The notes beneath the pieces are model-generated. The model was not told the DNA's origin. It made no database searches and was given only the letters and a program-made list of their open reading frames with translations. The translations under genes and the position numbers were made by a program. From Bacteroidales bacterium (lineage in GTDB: Bacteria > Bacteroidota > Bacteroidia > Bacteroidales > UBA12170), in the NCBI GenBank assembly GCA_021158405.1, contig JAGGUP010000147.1, positions 1 to 55,190 on the forward strand: a stretch of DNA of 55,190 nt, written 5' to 3'. Shown here in pieces: positions 23,774 to 31,262 of the stretch; the stretch's first letter is position 1; every line of letters begins with the position of its first letter.

Positions 23774-24505
23774 ATGTTGACGCAATTACACAAAAATCAA
23801 ATACTGTTTTTAGACATTGAAACGGTGGCGCAATTTCCTCTGTATGATGAAATACCCGAACGTTTACGCTTATTATGGAACAAAAAAGCAGCACTCTTGG
23901 CAAGAGGCGAAGAAGCTGATCCAGAGCAGCTTTATGATCGAGCAGGAATTTATGCTGAATTCGGGAAAATTGTTTGTATTTCTATTGGTTACTTTGAAAA
24001 GAAACTTCAAAAATTCAGGATTAAATCTTTTTTTGGTCATAATGAGAAATCTTTACTTATAGGTTTTGCTGAGATGTTAAACAAACACTTTCACTCCGAA
24101 AACGATTTATTATGTGCGCATAATGGGAAAGAATTTGATTTTCCCTATATCGCACGGCGACTTTTGGTAAACCAAATTAAATTACCCAAACTATTAGATA
24201 TTGCAGGTAAAAAGCCTTGGGAAATTAAACATCTTGATACGATGGAGCTATGGAAATTTGGCGATTACAAACATTATACTTCGCTAGATTTGTTGACGGC
24301 CATTTTTAATATTCCGTCTCCAAAATCCGATATCAACGGAAGTCAAGTAAATGAAGTGTATTGGAAAGATAAAAATGCAAAACGCATAGCGGAATATTGC
24401 CAGAACGATGTTTTAGCCATTGCTCAACTTATGAATGCCTATCAGGGAAAAGCGCTGTGGAAGGAAAAGGAACTTGAGTTTTGTGAGCTTTTAGAGATTA
24501 AATAG
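23774..24505 (+). CDS. DnaQ-fold 3'-5' exonuclease (PolB-like exo2 family)
   Basis: A 243-residue predicted exonuclease of the DEDD superfamily. Exo I is LFLDIET (D14, E16), Exo II is LCAHNGKEFDFPYIARRL with the conserved Asp, and Exo III is AEYCQNDVLAIAQL, with Tyr four residues before the Asp (DEDDy type). There is no polymerase domain. I start at ATG 23774 (MLTQLHKNQILFLDIET); in-frame codons back to 23723 lie in promoter-like sequence. It ends in the inverted-repeat element at 24501 and converges on hydA. The role in repair or RNA processing is not determined. Confidence 0.85.
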   Translation: MLTQLHKNQILFLDIETVAQFPLYDEIPERLRLLWNKKAALLARGEEADPEQLYDRAGIYAEFGKIVCISIGYFEKKLQKFRIKSFFGHNEKSLLIGFAEMLNKHFHSENDLLCAHNGKEFDFPYIARRLLVNQIKLPKLLDIAGKKPWEIKHLDTMELWKFGDYKHYTSLDLLTAIFNIPSPKSDINGSQVNEVYWKDKNAKRIAEYCQNDVLAIAQLMNAYQGKALWKEKELEFCELLEIK

Positions 24506-24570
24506 TCACAGGATAACTTAAAAATGAAGGTGTTAAACTGTCATTTAAATACAGTCATCCTATGACTATT
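24501..24570. repeat. inverted-repeat element between convergent genes
   Basis: AATAGTCACAGGAT (24501-24514) is complementary to ATCCTATGACTATT (24557-24570) at 13 of 14 positions across 42 bases. It includes the stop codon of the exonuclease gene and ends 13 bases before hydA. An inner ACTGT/ACAGT pair could refold. It may serve as a transcription barrier, although neither side has a long T-run. Its arms are related to the palindrome at 22358-22390. Confidence 0.7.
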
Positions 24571-24582
24571 GAATAAAATAAA

Positions 24583-26367
24583 TCAATAATGATTCCTCTT
24601 TTTATAGCTCGTATGTAATAGGCGATGCGATACTTCTCCAAGTGGTTCTTTCAAAAATTCTTTATAAATCTTAATAATTTCCGGATTTTTGTGAGATTTC
24701 CGCACAGGCATATTCATATCCTCTTCGTAAATTGCTTCGGCCCTTTTCTTACGAATTTCATCATTCGTTGGGATGGGTTGTCCACCACCTCCGATGCATC
24801 CACCCGGGCAAGCCATCACTTCTATAAAATGATATGGAGATTTTCCGGCAGCAACCTGATCCATTATTTTTCGTGCATTTATCAATCCATGAGCTACCGC
24901 TACTTTTAGTTCTACACCTTCTAAGAAGCTCCAATCCGGCAAACAATTTTCCAGCTTTATTGCCGCTTCTTTTATTCCTTCCATTCCTCTAACAGGTAAA
25001 ATATTCAAATTATCAAAAGGAACATCTCTACCTGTAACCAACTCATAAGCAGTTCTCAGTGCAGCTTCCATAACGCCTCCGGTAGCACCAAAAATAGCAC
25101 CTGCTCCAGTCGATTCTCCCATAATACTATCAAATTCACTATCTTCCAGTTCGGCAAAATTTAAACCTGCCTGATTGATCATATGACCTAATTCTCGAGT
25201 GGTAAGCCCTGCATCAATATCTCGATAGCCGCTATCATTCATTTCTGGACGATTTGCCTCAAATTTCTTCGCCGCACAAGGCATAATTGAAATACTGACA
25301 ATATCTTTAGGATCGATTCCTTTTTTCTCCGCATAATACGTTTTTGACAAAGCGCCAAACATTTGCTGAGGAGATTTACACGTGGACAAATGTCCTAAAT
25401 GTTCAGGAAAGATATGCTCGATAAATTTTACCCATCCGGGTGAACAGGAAGTAATCATCGGAAGTTTTATAGAAGTATCATTTTCTACTAGTGCTTTTCT
25501 TAGCCTTTGCAAAAGCTCGTAACCTTCTTCAACAATGGTTAAGTCGGCTGAAAAATCTGTATCTAACACGGAATCAACGCCTAAACGCTTCAATGAGGTA
25601 ACCATTTTTCCAGTCACACGAGATCCAACAGGATAGCCTAGCATTTCACCGATTGCCACTCGCACAGAAGGAGCTGTATTTATTACCACATGTTTTTTCT
25701 CATTTCCAATAGCTTCCCAAACACGATCGAAATAACGTCTTTCGGTAAGAGCTCCTGTAGGACAATGAATAACGCATTGTCCACAATTGGTACAAATAGC
25801 TTCATTCAAAGGCAGATCCATAAAGGTAGAAATTTTCATATCTTTTCCTTTACCACTTACGGTAAGTGCATTCACATGCTGAAGTTCGGCACAAGTTCGA
25901 ACACAGCGCTGACAACGAACACATTTACTATCGTCTTTTTCTATCGACCAAGAAGAACGATCAATTTCAATATTTGGCTTTAAAACACTTAAATAGCGAT
26001 TGTTATCAATATTGTATTCGGCCGAAAGCGCTTGTAATTCGCAATTCATGCTTCGGTAACAAGTGGTACATTGCGTATTGTGTTCCGAAACCAAAAGCGC
26101 AACTATATCCTTTCTAGCATTGCGGACTTTAGGCGTATTGGTCTTAACAACCATGCCGTCTTCGGCAGGCACAGCACAGGAAGCTGAAAGGGTTTTACTT
26201 CCTTCTACTTCAACTACACAAACACGACAATTACCAGCAACACATAAATCCTCGTGATGACAAAGTGTTGGAATTCGAACATTGACTTTTTTTGCAGCAT
26301 CCAAAATGGTTTGACCCTTTTCTATGGATACTTTTTTATTATCTATGGTTAAATTTATTATTGACAT
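24583..26367 (-). CDS. hydA: [FeFe]-hydrogenase catalytic subunit HydA, NADH-linked type
   Basis: Reduces protons to H2 (or the reverse) at the H-cluster. Domain order in 594 residues: [2Fe-2S] ferredoxin with C36, C47, C50, C64; His-Cys3 [4Fe-4S] site H96, C100, C103, C109; two [4Fe-4S] sites C149/152/155/159 and C192/195/198/202; then the H-cluster domain. Its motifs are L1 TSCSPGW (306-312), L2 MPCAAKKFE (362-370) and L3 MACPGGCIGGGGQP (518-531), followed by the small-subunit domain at the C-terminus (IYKEFLKEPLGEVSHRLLH). L1 has Ser where TSCCPGW is classic. It is last of hydC-hydB-hydA. The maturases HydE, HydF and HydG are not in this window. Confidence 0.95.
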   Translation of the reverse strand: MSIINLTIDNKKVSIEKGQTILDAAKKVNVRIPTLCHHEDLCVAGNCRVCVVEVEGSKTLSASCAVPAEDGMVVKTNTPKVRNARKDIVALLVSEHNTQCTTCYRSMNCELQALSAEYNIDNNRYLSVLKPNIEIDRSSWSIEKDDSKCVRCQRCVRTCAELQHVNALTVSGKGKDMKISTFMDLPLNEAICTNCGQCVIHCPTGALTERRYFDRVWEAIGNEKKHVVINTAPSVRVAIGEMLGYPVGSRVTGKMVTSLKRLGVDSVLDTDFSADLTIVEEGYELLQRLRKALVENDTSIKLPMITSCSPGWVKFIEHIFPEHLGHLSTCKSPQQMFGALSKTYYAEKKGIDPKDIVSISIMPCAAKKFEANRPEMNDSGYRDIDAGLTTRELGHMINQAGLNFAELEDSEFDSIMGESTGAGAIFGATGGVMEAALRTAYELVTGRDVPFDNLNILPVRGMEGIKEAAIKLENCLPDWSFLEGVELKVAVAHGLINARKIMDQVAAGKSPYHFIEVMACPGGCIGGGGQPIPTNDEIRKKRAEAIYEEDMNMPVRKSHKNPEIIKIYKEFLKEPLGEVSHRLLHTSYKKRNHY

Positions 26368-26384
26368 TAGTTTCCTTTTTTAAA

Positions 26385-27551
26385 TTAGTAGATCATTTCT
26401 TCACGGAAATTATTGACTATGGAAGAAAACGAATTCTGAACAGACTGTCCTAATCCACACTTAGACGCCACTTTCATTGTTTCGGTCAGTTTTAATAGCT
26501 GATTTAAATAGGAAGATGGTTTCTCTCCACGTTTTATAGCTTCGATGCCTTTTAACAGCTGCTGCGTTCCCACGCGACAAGGCGTACATTGTCCGCAAGA
26601 TTCTTCCGCAAAAAATTCTAAATAATCTTTCAGGACATTATACATGGAGCGAGATGAGTTAAAAATCATCATCGAACCTCCGGTTGGAACTCCTTCAAAA
26701 CCAATAATTTTATTTTTAAAATCTTTCCGAGGAACACAAAAACCAGAAGCACCACCAATTTGAACGGCTTTAGTATCACCATTGCCAAATTCTTTTACAA
26801 ATTCATCAACACCAATACCCAATTCCAATTCATATATTCCAGCTTTGGTAGTATCTCCAGATATAGAAAATACTTTTGATCCACGAGAATCTGAGGTTCC
26901 TAACTTTTTAAAAGGTTCTACTCCTATCCGTATAATCATGGTGCAGTACACCAGAGTTTCCACATTATTAATTACGGTCGGTTTTCCATTGTATCCAATT
27001 TTGGTTGGATAAGGTGGTTTGTTTCTGGGTTCTCCCCGCTTGCCTTCCATAGATTCAAAAAGTGCGCTTTCTTCACCACAAATATAAGCTCCGCTTCCTG
27101 AAAACATTTTAATAGTAAAATCTAATCCAAGATTTTGAATGTTCTTATTGAACTTTTCTATGAGTGGGTTTAAGTCTTTTAAGAGGAAATTGTACTCATT
27201 CCTAAGATAGACAAATCCTTCTTTTGCTCCTATAGCGTAAGCACATATTGCCATCCCAACCAATACTTTACTCGGAACGACATCAAGAATCTCTCTATCT
27301 TTAAAGGTTCCGGGCTCACCTTCATCTGCATTACAAATAACATATTTAACATCACTCTTTTCTGCCTTTGCCAATTTCCACTTTAATCCGGTAGGAAAAC
27401 CTGCGCCACCTCTCCCTCTTAATCCGGAACTTATGATTTGTTCAATAATCTGATCAGGAGTCATTGCTAGAGCTTTTTTGAGCACTTCTAAAGGCTCACA
27501 ATTAGCACAATCGAAAATAATATCTACTTTTTTTAATCCTTTATATCCCAT
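26385..27551 (-). CDS. hydB: NuoF-like FMN/NADH subunit HydB, short form
   Basis: Binds FMN and NAD(H) and passes electrons to HydA. The 388 residues include the FMN loop GRGGAGFPTG (46-55), CNADEGEPGT (73-82), the NADH region SGSGAYICGEESAL (151-164) with EGKRGEPRNKPPYP, and the [4Fe-4S] site C319, C322, C325, C365 (ESCGQCTPCRVG). It begins directly at the NuoF core and ends just after that cluster. The N-terminal thioredoxin-like [2Fe-2S] domain and the C-terminal two-[4Fe-4S] ferredoxin domain of long HydB proteins (about 550-630 residues) are missing. It lies 2 bases after hydC and 17 bases before hydA. Confidence 0.93.
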   Translation of the reverse strand: MGYKGLKKVDIIFDCANCEPLEVLKKALAMTPDQIIEQIISSGLRGRGGAGFPTGLKWKLAKAEKSDVKYVICNADEGEPGTFKDREILDVVPSKVLVGMAICAYAIGAKEGFVYLRNEYNFLLKDLNPLIEKFNKNIQNLGLDFTIKMFSGSGAYICGEESALFESMEGKRGEPRNKPPYPTKIGYNGKPTVINNVETLVYCTMIIRIGVEPFKKLGTSDSRGSKVFSISGDTTKAGIYELELGIGVDEFVKEFGNGDTKAVQIGGASGFCVPRKDFKNKIIGFEGVPTGGSMMIFNSSRSMYNVLKDYLEFFAEESCGQCTPCRVGTQQLLKGIEAIKRGEKPSSYLNQLLKLTETMKVASKCGLGQSVQNSFSSIVNNFREEMIY

Positions 27552-27553
27552 GG

Positions 27554-28033
27554 CTAAAAATCAGTTAAATGTTTAGGGTCTAAATCACGTATAATATCAA
27601 TCGCTTTTTCGGGAGTTATTTCAGAATAAACATCATCGTTAACAAGCATAACTGGCCCTTTATGACACCAACCCAAACAATTGCTTTCTATTAAAGTAAA
27701 TTGTTTATCACGCGTAGTTTCTCCCATTTTTATTTTTAGAAGTTTTTCAATTGCTTGCACAATCTTTTGTTTACCCGACATTTTACAGCTAATTGTTTTA
27801 CAAACTCTGATGACATTTTTACCCACAGGCTTAGTAAATAAATAGGAATAAAAAGAAGCAGTTCCATATACTTCTGCTGAAGACAAATCGAGTGCTTTTG
27901 CTACTTCTACCATAGCTTTCTCTGTGAGATAATTTTCATCGGCCACAACCCCTTGCAATATAGGAAGCAAGTTATTTCTTGAACACCCATGTTTGTCAAC
28001 AAGTTCTTTCACCAAATTTTTTGTTTGAATCAT
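27554..28033 (-). CDS. hydC: NuoE-like [2Fe-2S] subunit HydC
   Basis: A 159-residue thioredoxin-like ferredoxin subunit of the hydrogenase. The [2Fe-2S] ligands are C78, C83 (CKTISC) and C119, C123 (CLGWC), the normal NuoE spacing. The N-terminal helical bundle (LLPILQGVV...VAKALDLSSAEVYGTASFYSYL) is also typical. It is promoter-proximal in hydC-hydB-hydA, as in many trimeric hydrogenase operons. Its promoter box lies 29 bases upstream and is flanked by two Rex-like operators. Confidence 0.93.
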   Translation of the reverse strand: MIQTKNLVKELVDKHGCSRNNLLPILQGVVADENYLTEKAMVEVAKALDLSSAEVYGTASFYSYLFTKPVGKNVIRVCKTISCKMSGKQKIVQAIEKLLKIKMGETTRDKQFTLIESNCLGWCHKGPVMLVNDDVYSEITPEKAIDIIRDLDPKHLTDF

Positions 28034-28046
28034 GATAAAATATTTA

Positions 28047-28064
28047 TTGTTATTTAATTAACAA
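28047..28064. promoter_or_regulatory. Rex-like operator 1 upstream of hydCBA
   Basis: TTGTTATTTAATTAACAA is an 18-base palindrome with one mismatched pair, matching the TTGTTAANNNNTTAACAA form of the Rex site at all but one of the 14 defined positions. It overlaps the hyd promoter box by three bases and lies 14 to 31 bases before the hydC ATG. Rex is a repressor released by high NADH, so bound Rex would block this promoter. The rex gene is not in the window. Confidence 0.65.
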
Positions 28065-28069
28065 AGATA
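28062..28069 (-). promoter_or_regulatory. TAxxTTTG promoter box for hydCBA
   Basis: TATCTTTG on the minus strand, 29 bases before the hydC start. A TTG 23 bases further upstream, within the second Rex-like site, is a possible -33 element. Confidence 0.55.
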
Positions 28070-28077
28070 TTGATATA

Positions 28078-28095
28078 TTGTTATATAATTAACAA
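28078..28095. promoter_or_regulatory. Rex-like operator 2 upstream of hydCBA
   Basis: TTGTTATATAATTAACAA has the same half sites as operator 1, with only two bases in the central part different. The two sites are 31 bases apart start to start, close to three helical turns, which places them on the same DNA face on either side of the promoter box. Confidence 0.65.
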
Positions 28096-28288
28096 TAAAC
28101 TATTTCGAAATAGAAATTTATAGTCATTCTAAATAACAAACTCCCATATATCACTGCTATATTGCTATTTACAAAAATATTAATTTCCTATTTAGAATCT
28201 TACTTTATCAGAAAAAGACAAAATAACAAACAGATTACTCCAAAAATTATTCGAACATAATTTTCTATAAATAGAGGAAAATAAATGA

Positions 28289-28318
28289 TTTGATTTGTAA
28301 AATATCTTTGTACTTTTG
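28289..28318 (+). promoter_or_regulatory. distal promoter for the rplM operon
   Basis: TTTG (28289-28292), an 18-base spacer and TACTTTTG (28311-28318) form a Bacteroidota-type promoter. An overlapping TATCTTTG at 28303-28310 could also serve. It would give a leader of about 225 bases before rplM. Confidence 0.5.
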
Positions 28319-28470
28319 CGCCCGCTAGTACAACAGCACCCCTGATTAATTTTAAAGTTAAATTAATTAGTAACAAGAACCTGATTAATAAGCAAAACAA
28401 GCCAATAAGAAGGGCGAAATGAAAAGATAAATGAAATGGTTAAGTTTATCTCGAATTAAGTCACTGAAAA

Positions 28471-28502
28471 TTTGGTAATTCTTGCTTTTGTTTCTATTTT
28501 TG
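28471..28502 (+). promoter_or_regulatory. proximal promoter for the rplM operon
   Basis: TTTG (28471-28474), a 20-base spacer and TATTTTTG (28495-28502). Both elements fit the Bacteroidota consensus, the clearest full promoter in the window. It lies 47 bases before the rplM ATG. Confidence 0.65.
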
Positions 28503-28549
28503 CAGCCCATTTTAAGGATGCATAGGTTCAACAAGTAAAATAATTGTAA

Positions 28550-29005
28550 ATGAATACATTAAGTTACAAAACACAGAGTGCAAATAAGCAAACCGTTCAA
28601 AAAGAATGGTTACTTATTGATGCTGAAAATGAAATTTTAGGCCGATTGGCTTCGAAGGTTGCGAATATTTTACGTGGCAAAAACAAACCTTTTTTCACTC
28701 CTCACATTGATTGTGGTGATTATGTGGTGATTATTAATGCCGATAAAATTCGTTTGACTGGAAATAAATGGGAACAAAAAACCTATATCCGCCATACTGG
28801 TTACCCAGGTGGACAACGCAGTAAAACTGCCAATGAAGTTATGGCTAGCAAGCCAACTGCTATGGTTGAAAAAGCGGTTAAGGGAATGCTTCCCAAAAAC
28901 AGACTTGGAGCAGAGTTATTCCGCAATCTAAATGTATATGCGGGAACTGAACATCCACATGCTGGTCAAAATCCTAAAGCTATTAACTTAAATACAATCA
29001 AGTAA
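28550..29005 (+). CDS. rplM: 50S ribosomal protein L13
   Basis: A 151-residue large-subunit protein, at the family norm. Hallmarks are WLLIDAENEILGRLASKVANILRGKNKP (about 20-47), CGDYVVIINADKIRLTG (about 55-71), YIRHTGYPGGQRS and EKAVKGMLPKNRLGAELFRNLNVYAGTEHPH. It is the first gene of rplM-rpsI, with rpsI 2 bases downstream, the usual pairing in bacteria. Confidence 0.98.
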   Translation: MNTLSYKTQSANKQTVQKEWLLIDAENEILGRLASKVANILRGKNKPFFTPHIDCGDYVVIINADKIRLTGNKWEQKTYIRHTGYPGGQRSKTANEVMASKPTAMVEKAVKGMLPKNRLGAELFRNLNVYAGTEHPHAGQNPKAINLNTIK

Positions 29006-29007
29006 TT

Positions 29008-29394
29008 ATGGAAATCATCAATTCCTTAGGCAGAAGAAAAAAAGCCATAGCTCGCGTTTATTTAAAAGAGGGTACAGGCCAAATCACTGTTAACAAAAAA
29101 GATTTCAAAACGTATTTCCCTACAGGGATATTACAATTTGTTGCACAACAAGCTTTTGAATTATCTGATACAGTTGGAAAATACGATGTAATTGCCAATT
29201 TAGACGGCGGTGGTATAAACGGACAAGCAGAAGCTTTACGTTTAGGTATTGCACGTGCATTGGTAAAAATTGATCCAGAATACAAGCCCGCTTTAAAAGC
29301 AAAAGGTTTAATGACACGTGACCCACGTATGGTGGAACGTAAAAAACCTGGTCAGCCAAAAGCTCGTAAGAAATTCCAGTTCAGCAAGCGTTAA
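29008..29394 (+). CDS. rpsI: 30S ribosomal protein S9
   Basis: A 128-residue small-subunit protein. The opening GRRKKAIARVYLKEGTGQITVN, the middle DVIANLDGGGINGQAEALRLGIARAL and the basic tail ending KKFQFSKR are diagnostic; the C-terminal KR tail reaches the ribosomal P site. It follows rplM by 2 bases and precedes rpsB by 101 bases. Confidence 0.98.
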   Translation: MEIINSLGRRKKAIARVYLKEGTGQITVNKKDFKTYFPTGILQFVAQQAFELSDTVGKYDVIANLDGGGINGQAEALRLGIARALVKIDPEYKPALKAKGLMTRDPRMVERKKPGQPKARKKFQFSKR

Positions 29395-29495
29395 ACTATT
29401 TATAAATAATTGTTTAGTATCTAAATTATTGAGACTTCTGCACAACAGAGCTACTTAGTGATTGCGTTATTAAAGAATGTAAACAAAAACAAAAA

Positions 29496-30359
29496 ATGGC
29501 AAAAGTAGAATTTGACCAATTATTAGATGCCGGTGTGCATTTTGGTCACTTAAAAAGAAAATGGAATCCAAATATGGCTCCTTACATTTTTATGGAGCGT
29601 AACGGTATTCATATTATTGATCTTTACAAAACTCAAGCAAAATTAGAAGAAGCTGCTAATGCAATGAAACAAATTGCTAAATCAGGTAAAAAAGTTTTGT
29701 TTGTGGCAACCAAAAAACAAGCGAAAGAAATTGTAGCTGAAAAAATTTCAGTTGTAAATATGCCTTACGTTACTGAGCGTTGGCCTGGTGGAATGTTAAC
29801 TAACTTTGCAACTATTCGTAAAGCAGTTAAGAAAATGGCTTCTATCGATAAAATGGAAACTACAGCTCAGTATCAAAACCTTTCTAAACGTGAGCGTTTA
29901 CAAATTACACGCGAACGTGCTAAATTAGAAAAAAACTTGGGTAGTATTTCTGACTTAAACCGTCTTCCTTCTGCTCTTTTTGTTGTTGATATTATCAAAG
30001 AAAAAATTGCAATTGCTGAAGCCCGCAAATTAAATATTCCAACATTTGCTATTGTTGACACAAATAGTGATCCAACCCTAATTGATTTCCCAATTCCTGC
30101 TAACGACGATGCCGCAAAATCTATTTCTCTTATAATGGATGTTATGACAAAAGCGATTGAAGAAGGCTTAATGGAAAGAAAATTAACTCGCGATAAAGAA
30201 GAAGAGGATCACAAAGAAGAAAATGAAGCAAAAAAAGCTCGTGCTTTGGCCGAAAATAAAGATGACGACAAGACCAAGGATACAGTAAAACGTCCTCGGA
30301 AACGCATTTCTAAAGCAAAAGTAGATGAGAATAATGCTGAAAAAAATATTAAGAAATAA
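29496..30359 (+). CDS. rpsB: 30S ribosomal protein S2 with charged C-terminal extension
   Basis: The S2 core is standard: LLDAGVHFGHLKRKWNPNMAPYIF (about 7-30), FVATKKQAKEIV, ERWPGGMLTNFATIRK and ALFVVDIIKEKIAIAEARKLNIPTFAIVDTNSDP. The protein is 287 residues, about 40 to 50 longer than E. coli S2, because of a Lys/Glu/Asp-rich tail from about residue 235. Such tails are common in Bacteroidota S2. It is followed 15 bases later by tsf, the conserved pairing. Confidence 0.98.
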   Translation: MAKVEFDQLLDAGVHFGHLKRKWNPNMAPYIFMERNGIHIIDLYKTQAKLEEAANAMKQIAKSGKKVLFVATKKQAKEIVAEKISVVNMPYVTERWPGGMLTNFATIRKAVKKMASIDKMETTAQYQNLSKRERLQITRERAKLEKNLGSISDLNRLPSALFVVDIIKEKIAIAEARKLNIPTFAIVDTNSDPTLIDFPIPANDDAAKSISLIMDVMTKAIEEGLMERKLTRDKEEEDHKEENEAKKARALAENKDDDKTKDTVKRPRKRISKAKVDENNAEKNIKK

Positions 30360-30374
30360 AAAAACAATATAAAG

Positions 30375-31205
30375 ATGGCAAATATAACTGCTGCTGAAGT
30401 AAATAAATTAAGAAAGCAAACAGGTGCCGGCATGATGGATTGCAAAAAAGCACTTGTTGAAAACGATGGCGATTTCGAAAAGGCAATTGACTTTTTGCGC
30501 AAAAAAGGTCAAAAAGTTGCGGCTAATCGTTCCGACCGTGATGCTGCCGAAGGTGTAGTATTATCTAAAGTTAGTGATGACCATACTTTTGGTGCTGTTA
30601 TTATGATTAACTGCGAGACAGATTTTGTAGCTAAAAACAGCGATTTTGTTAAATACACTCAAGATGTTCTTGACCTTGCAATTGCCAATAAAGCAAAAAC
30701 AACTGATGAAGTTTTGGCTCTAAGCCTAAACGGCGTCTTAGTTAAAGATTCTTTGGTTGACCAAATCGGAAAAATTGGTGAAAAAATTGAGCTCGGCGGA
30801 TATGCTGTATTAGAAGAGGCTTCTCTTTCTTCATACGTTCACCCAGGCAACCGCATTGCTTCTTTAGTTGCTTTAAACAAAGTAATTGATAATATCGCTG
30901 AAATTGGTAAGGATATGGCCATGCAGGTAGCTGCAATGAGCCCTATCGCTATTGATCAATCTCTTGTAGATCAAGCAACTATAGATCATGAATTAGCACT
31001 TTTCCGCGATGTTATTCGCCAAGAAGGAAAACCTGAAGCGCTAGTTGAGAAAATTGCTATGGGAAAATTGAATAAATTCTTTAAAGAAAGCACCTTATTG
31101 AACCAAGATTTTATCAAAGGCTCTAAACAAAGCGTTAGCGCTCATTTGAAAAGTTTCGATAAAGATTTGACAGTTAGTAATTTCAAGCGTTTTGCATTAG
31201 CATAA
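30375..31205 (+). CDS. tsf: translation elongation factor Ts
   Basis: The guanine-nucleotide exchange factor for EF-Tu. The 276 residues open with the UBA-like region EVNKLRKQTGAGMMDCKKALVENDGDFEKAIDFLRKKGQ, the EF-Ts signature 1. VIMINCETDFVAKNSDFV near 75-92 is signature 2 and holds the TDFV motif that contacts EF-Tu. It ends at a strong hairpin terminator, so pyrH and frr do not follow here as they do in many genomes. Confidence 0.98.
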   Translation: MANITAAEVNKLRKQTGAGMMDCKKALVENDGDFEKAIDFLRKKGQKVAANRSDRDAAEGVVLSKVSDDHTFGAVIMINCETDFVAKNSDFVKYTQDVLDLAIANKAKTTDEVLALSLNGVLVKDSLVDQIGKIGEKIELGGYAVLEEASLSSYVHPGNRIASLVALNKVIDNIAEIGKDMAMQVAAMSPIAIDQSLVDQATIDHELALFRDVIRQEGKPEALVEKIAMGKLNKFFKESTLLNQDFIKGSKQSVSAHLKSFDKDLTVSNFKRFALA

Positions 31206-31228
31206 ACATTGAAACAGATTAAATGAGA

Positions 31229-31258
31229 GCCATCAGTCAGTTGATTGATGGCTTTTTT
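31229..31258 (+). terminator. rho-independent terminator of the rpsB-tsf unit
   Basis: GCCATCAGTCA pairs along its length with TGATTGATGGC (one G-T pair) and is followed by six T. It ends just before the stop of the convergent histidine kinase gene. Confidence 0.85.
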
Positions 31259-31262
31259 ATGT

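Larger units (their letters stand above)
28096..28549. other. long spacer and leader between hydC and rplM
   Basis: About 450 AT-rich bases with no protein gene. It carries the hyd operator region at its left end and two plus-strand promoters for rplM at its right end. From about 28320 to 28490 the sequence would be leader RNA of the upstream promoter; I could not identify a known ribosomal-protein autoregulatory structure there. Confidence 0.4.

Noticed and set aside
28200-28400. Minus-strand 66-codon open frame between hydC and rplM
   Set aside because: It is an AT-rich chance frame that overlaps the rplM promoters and leader, has no family similarity and no promoter box.
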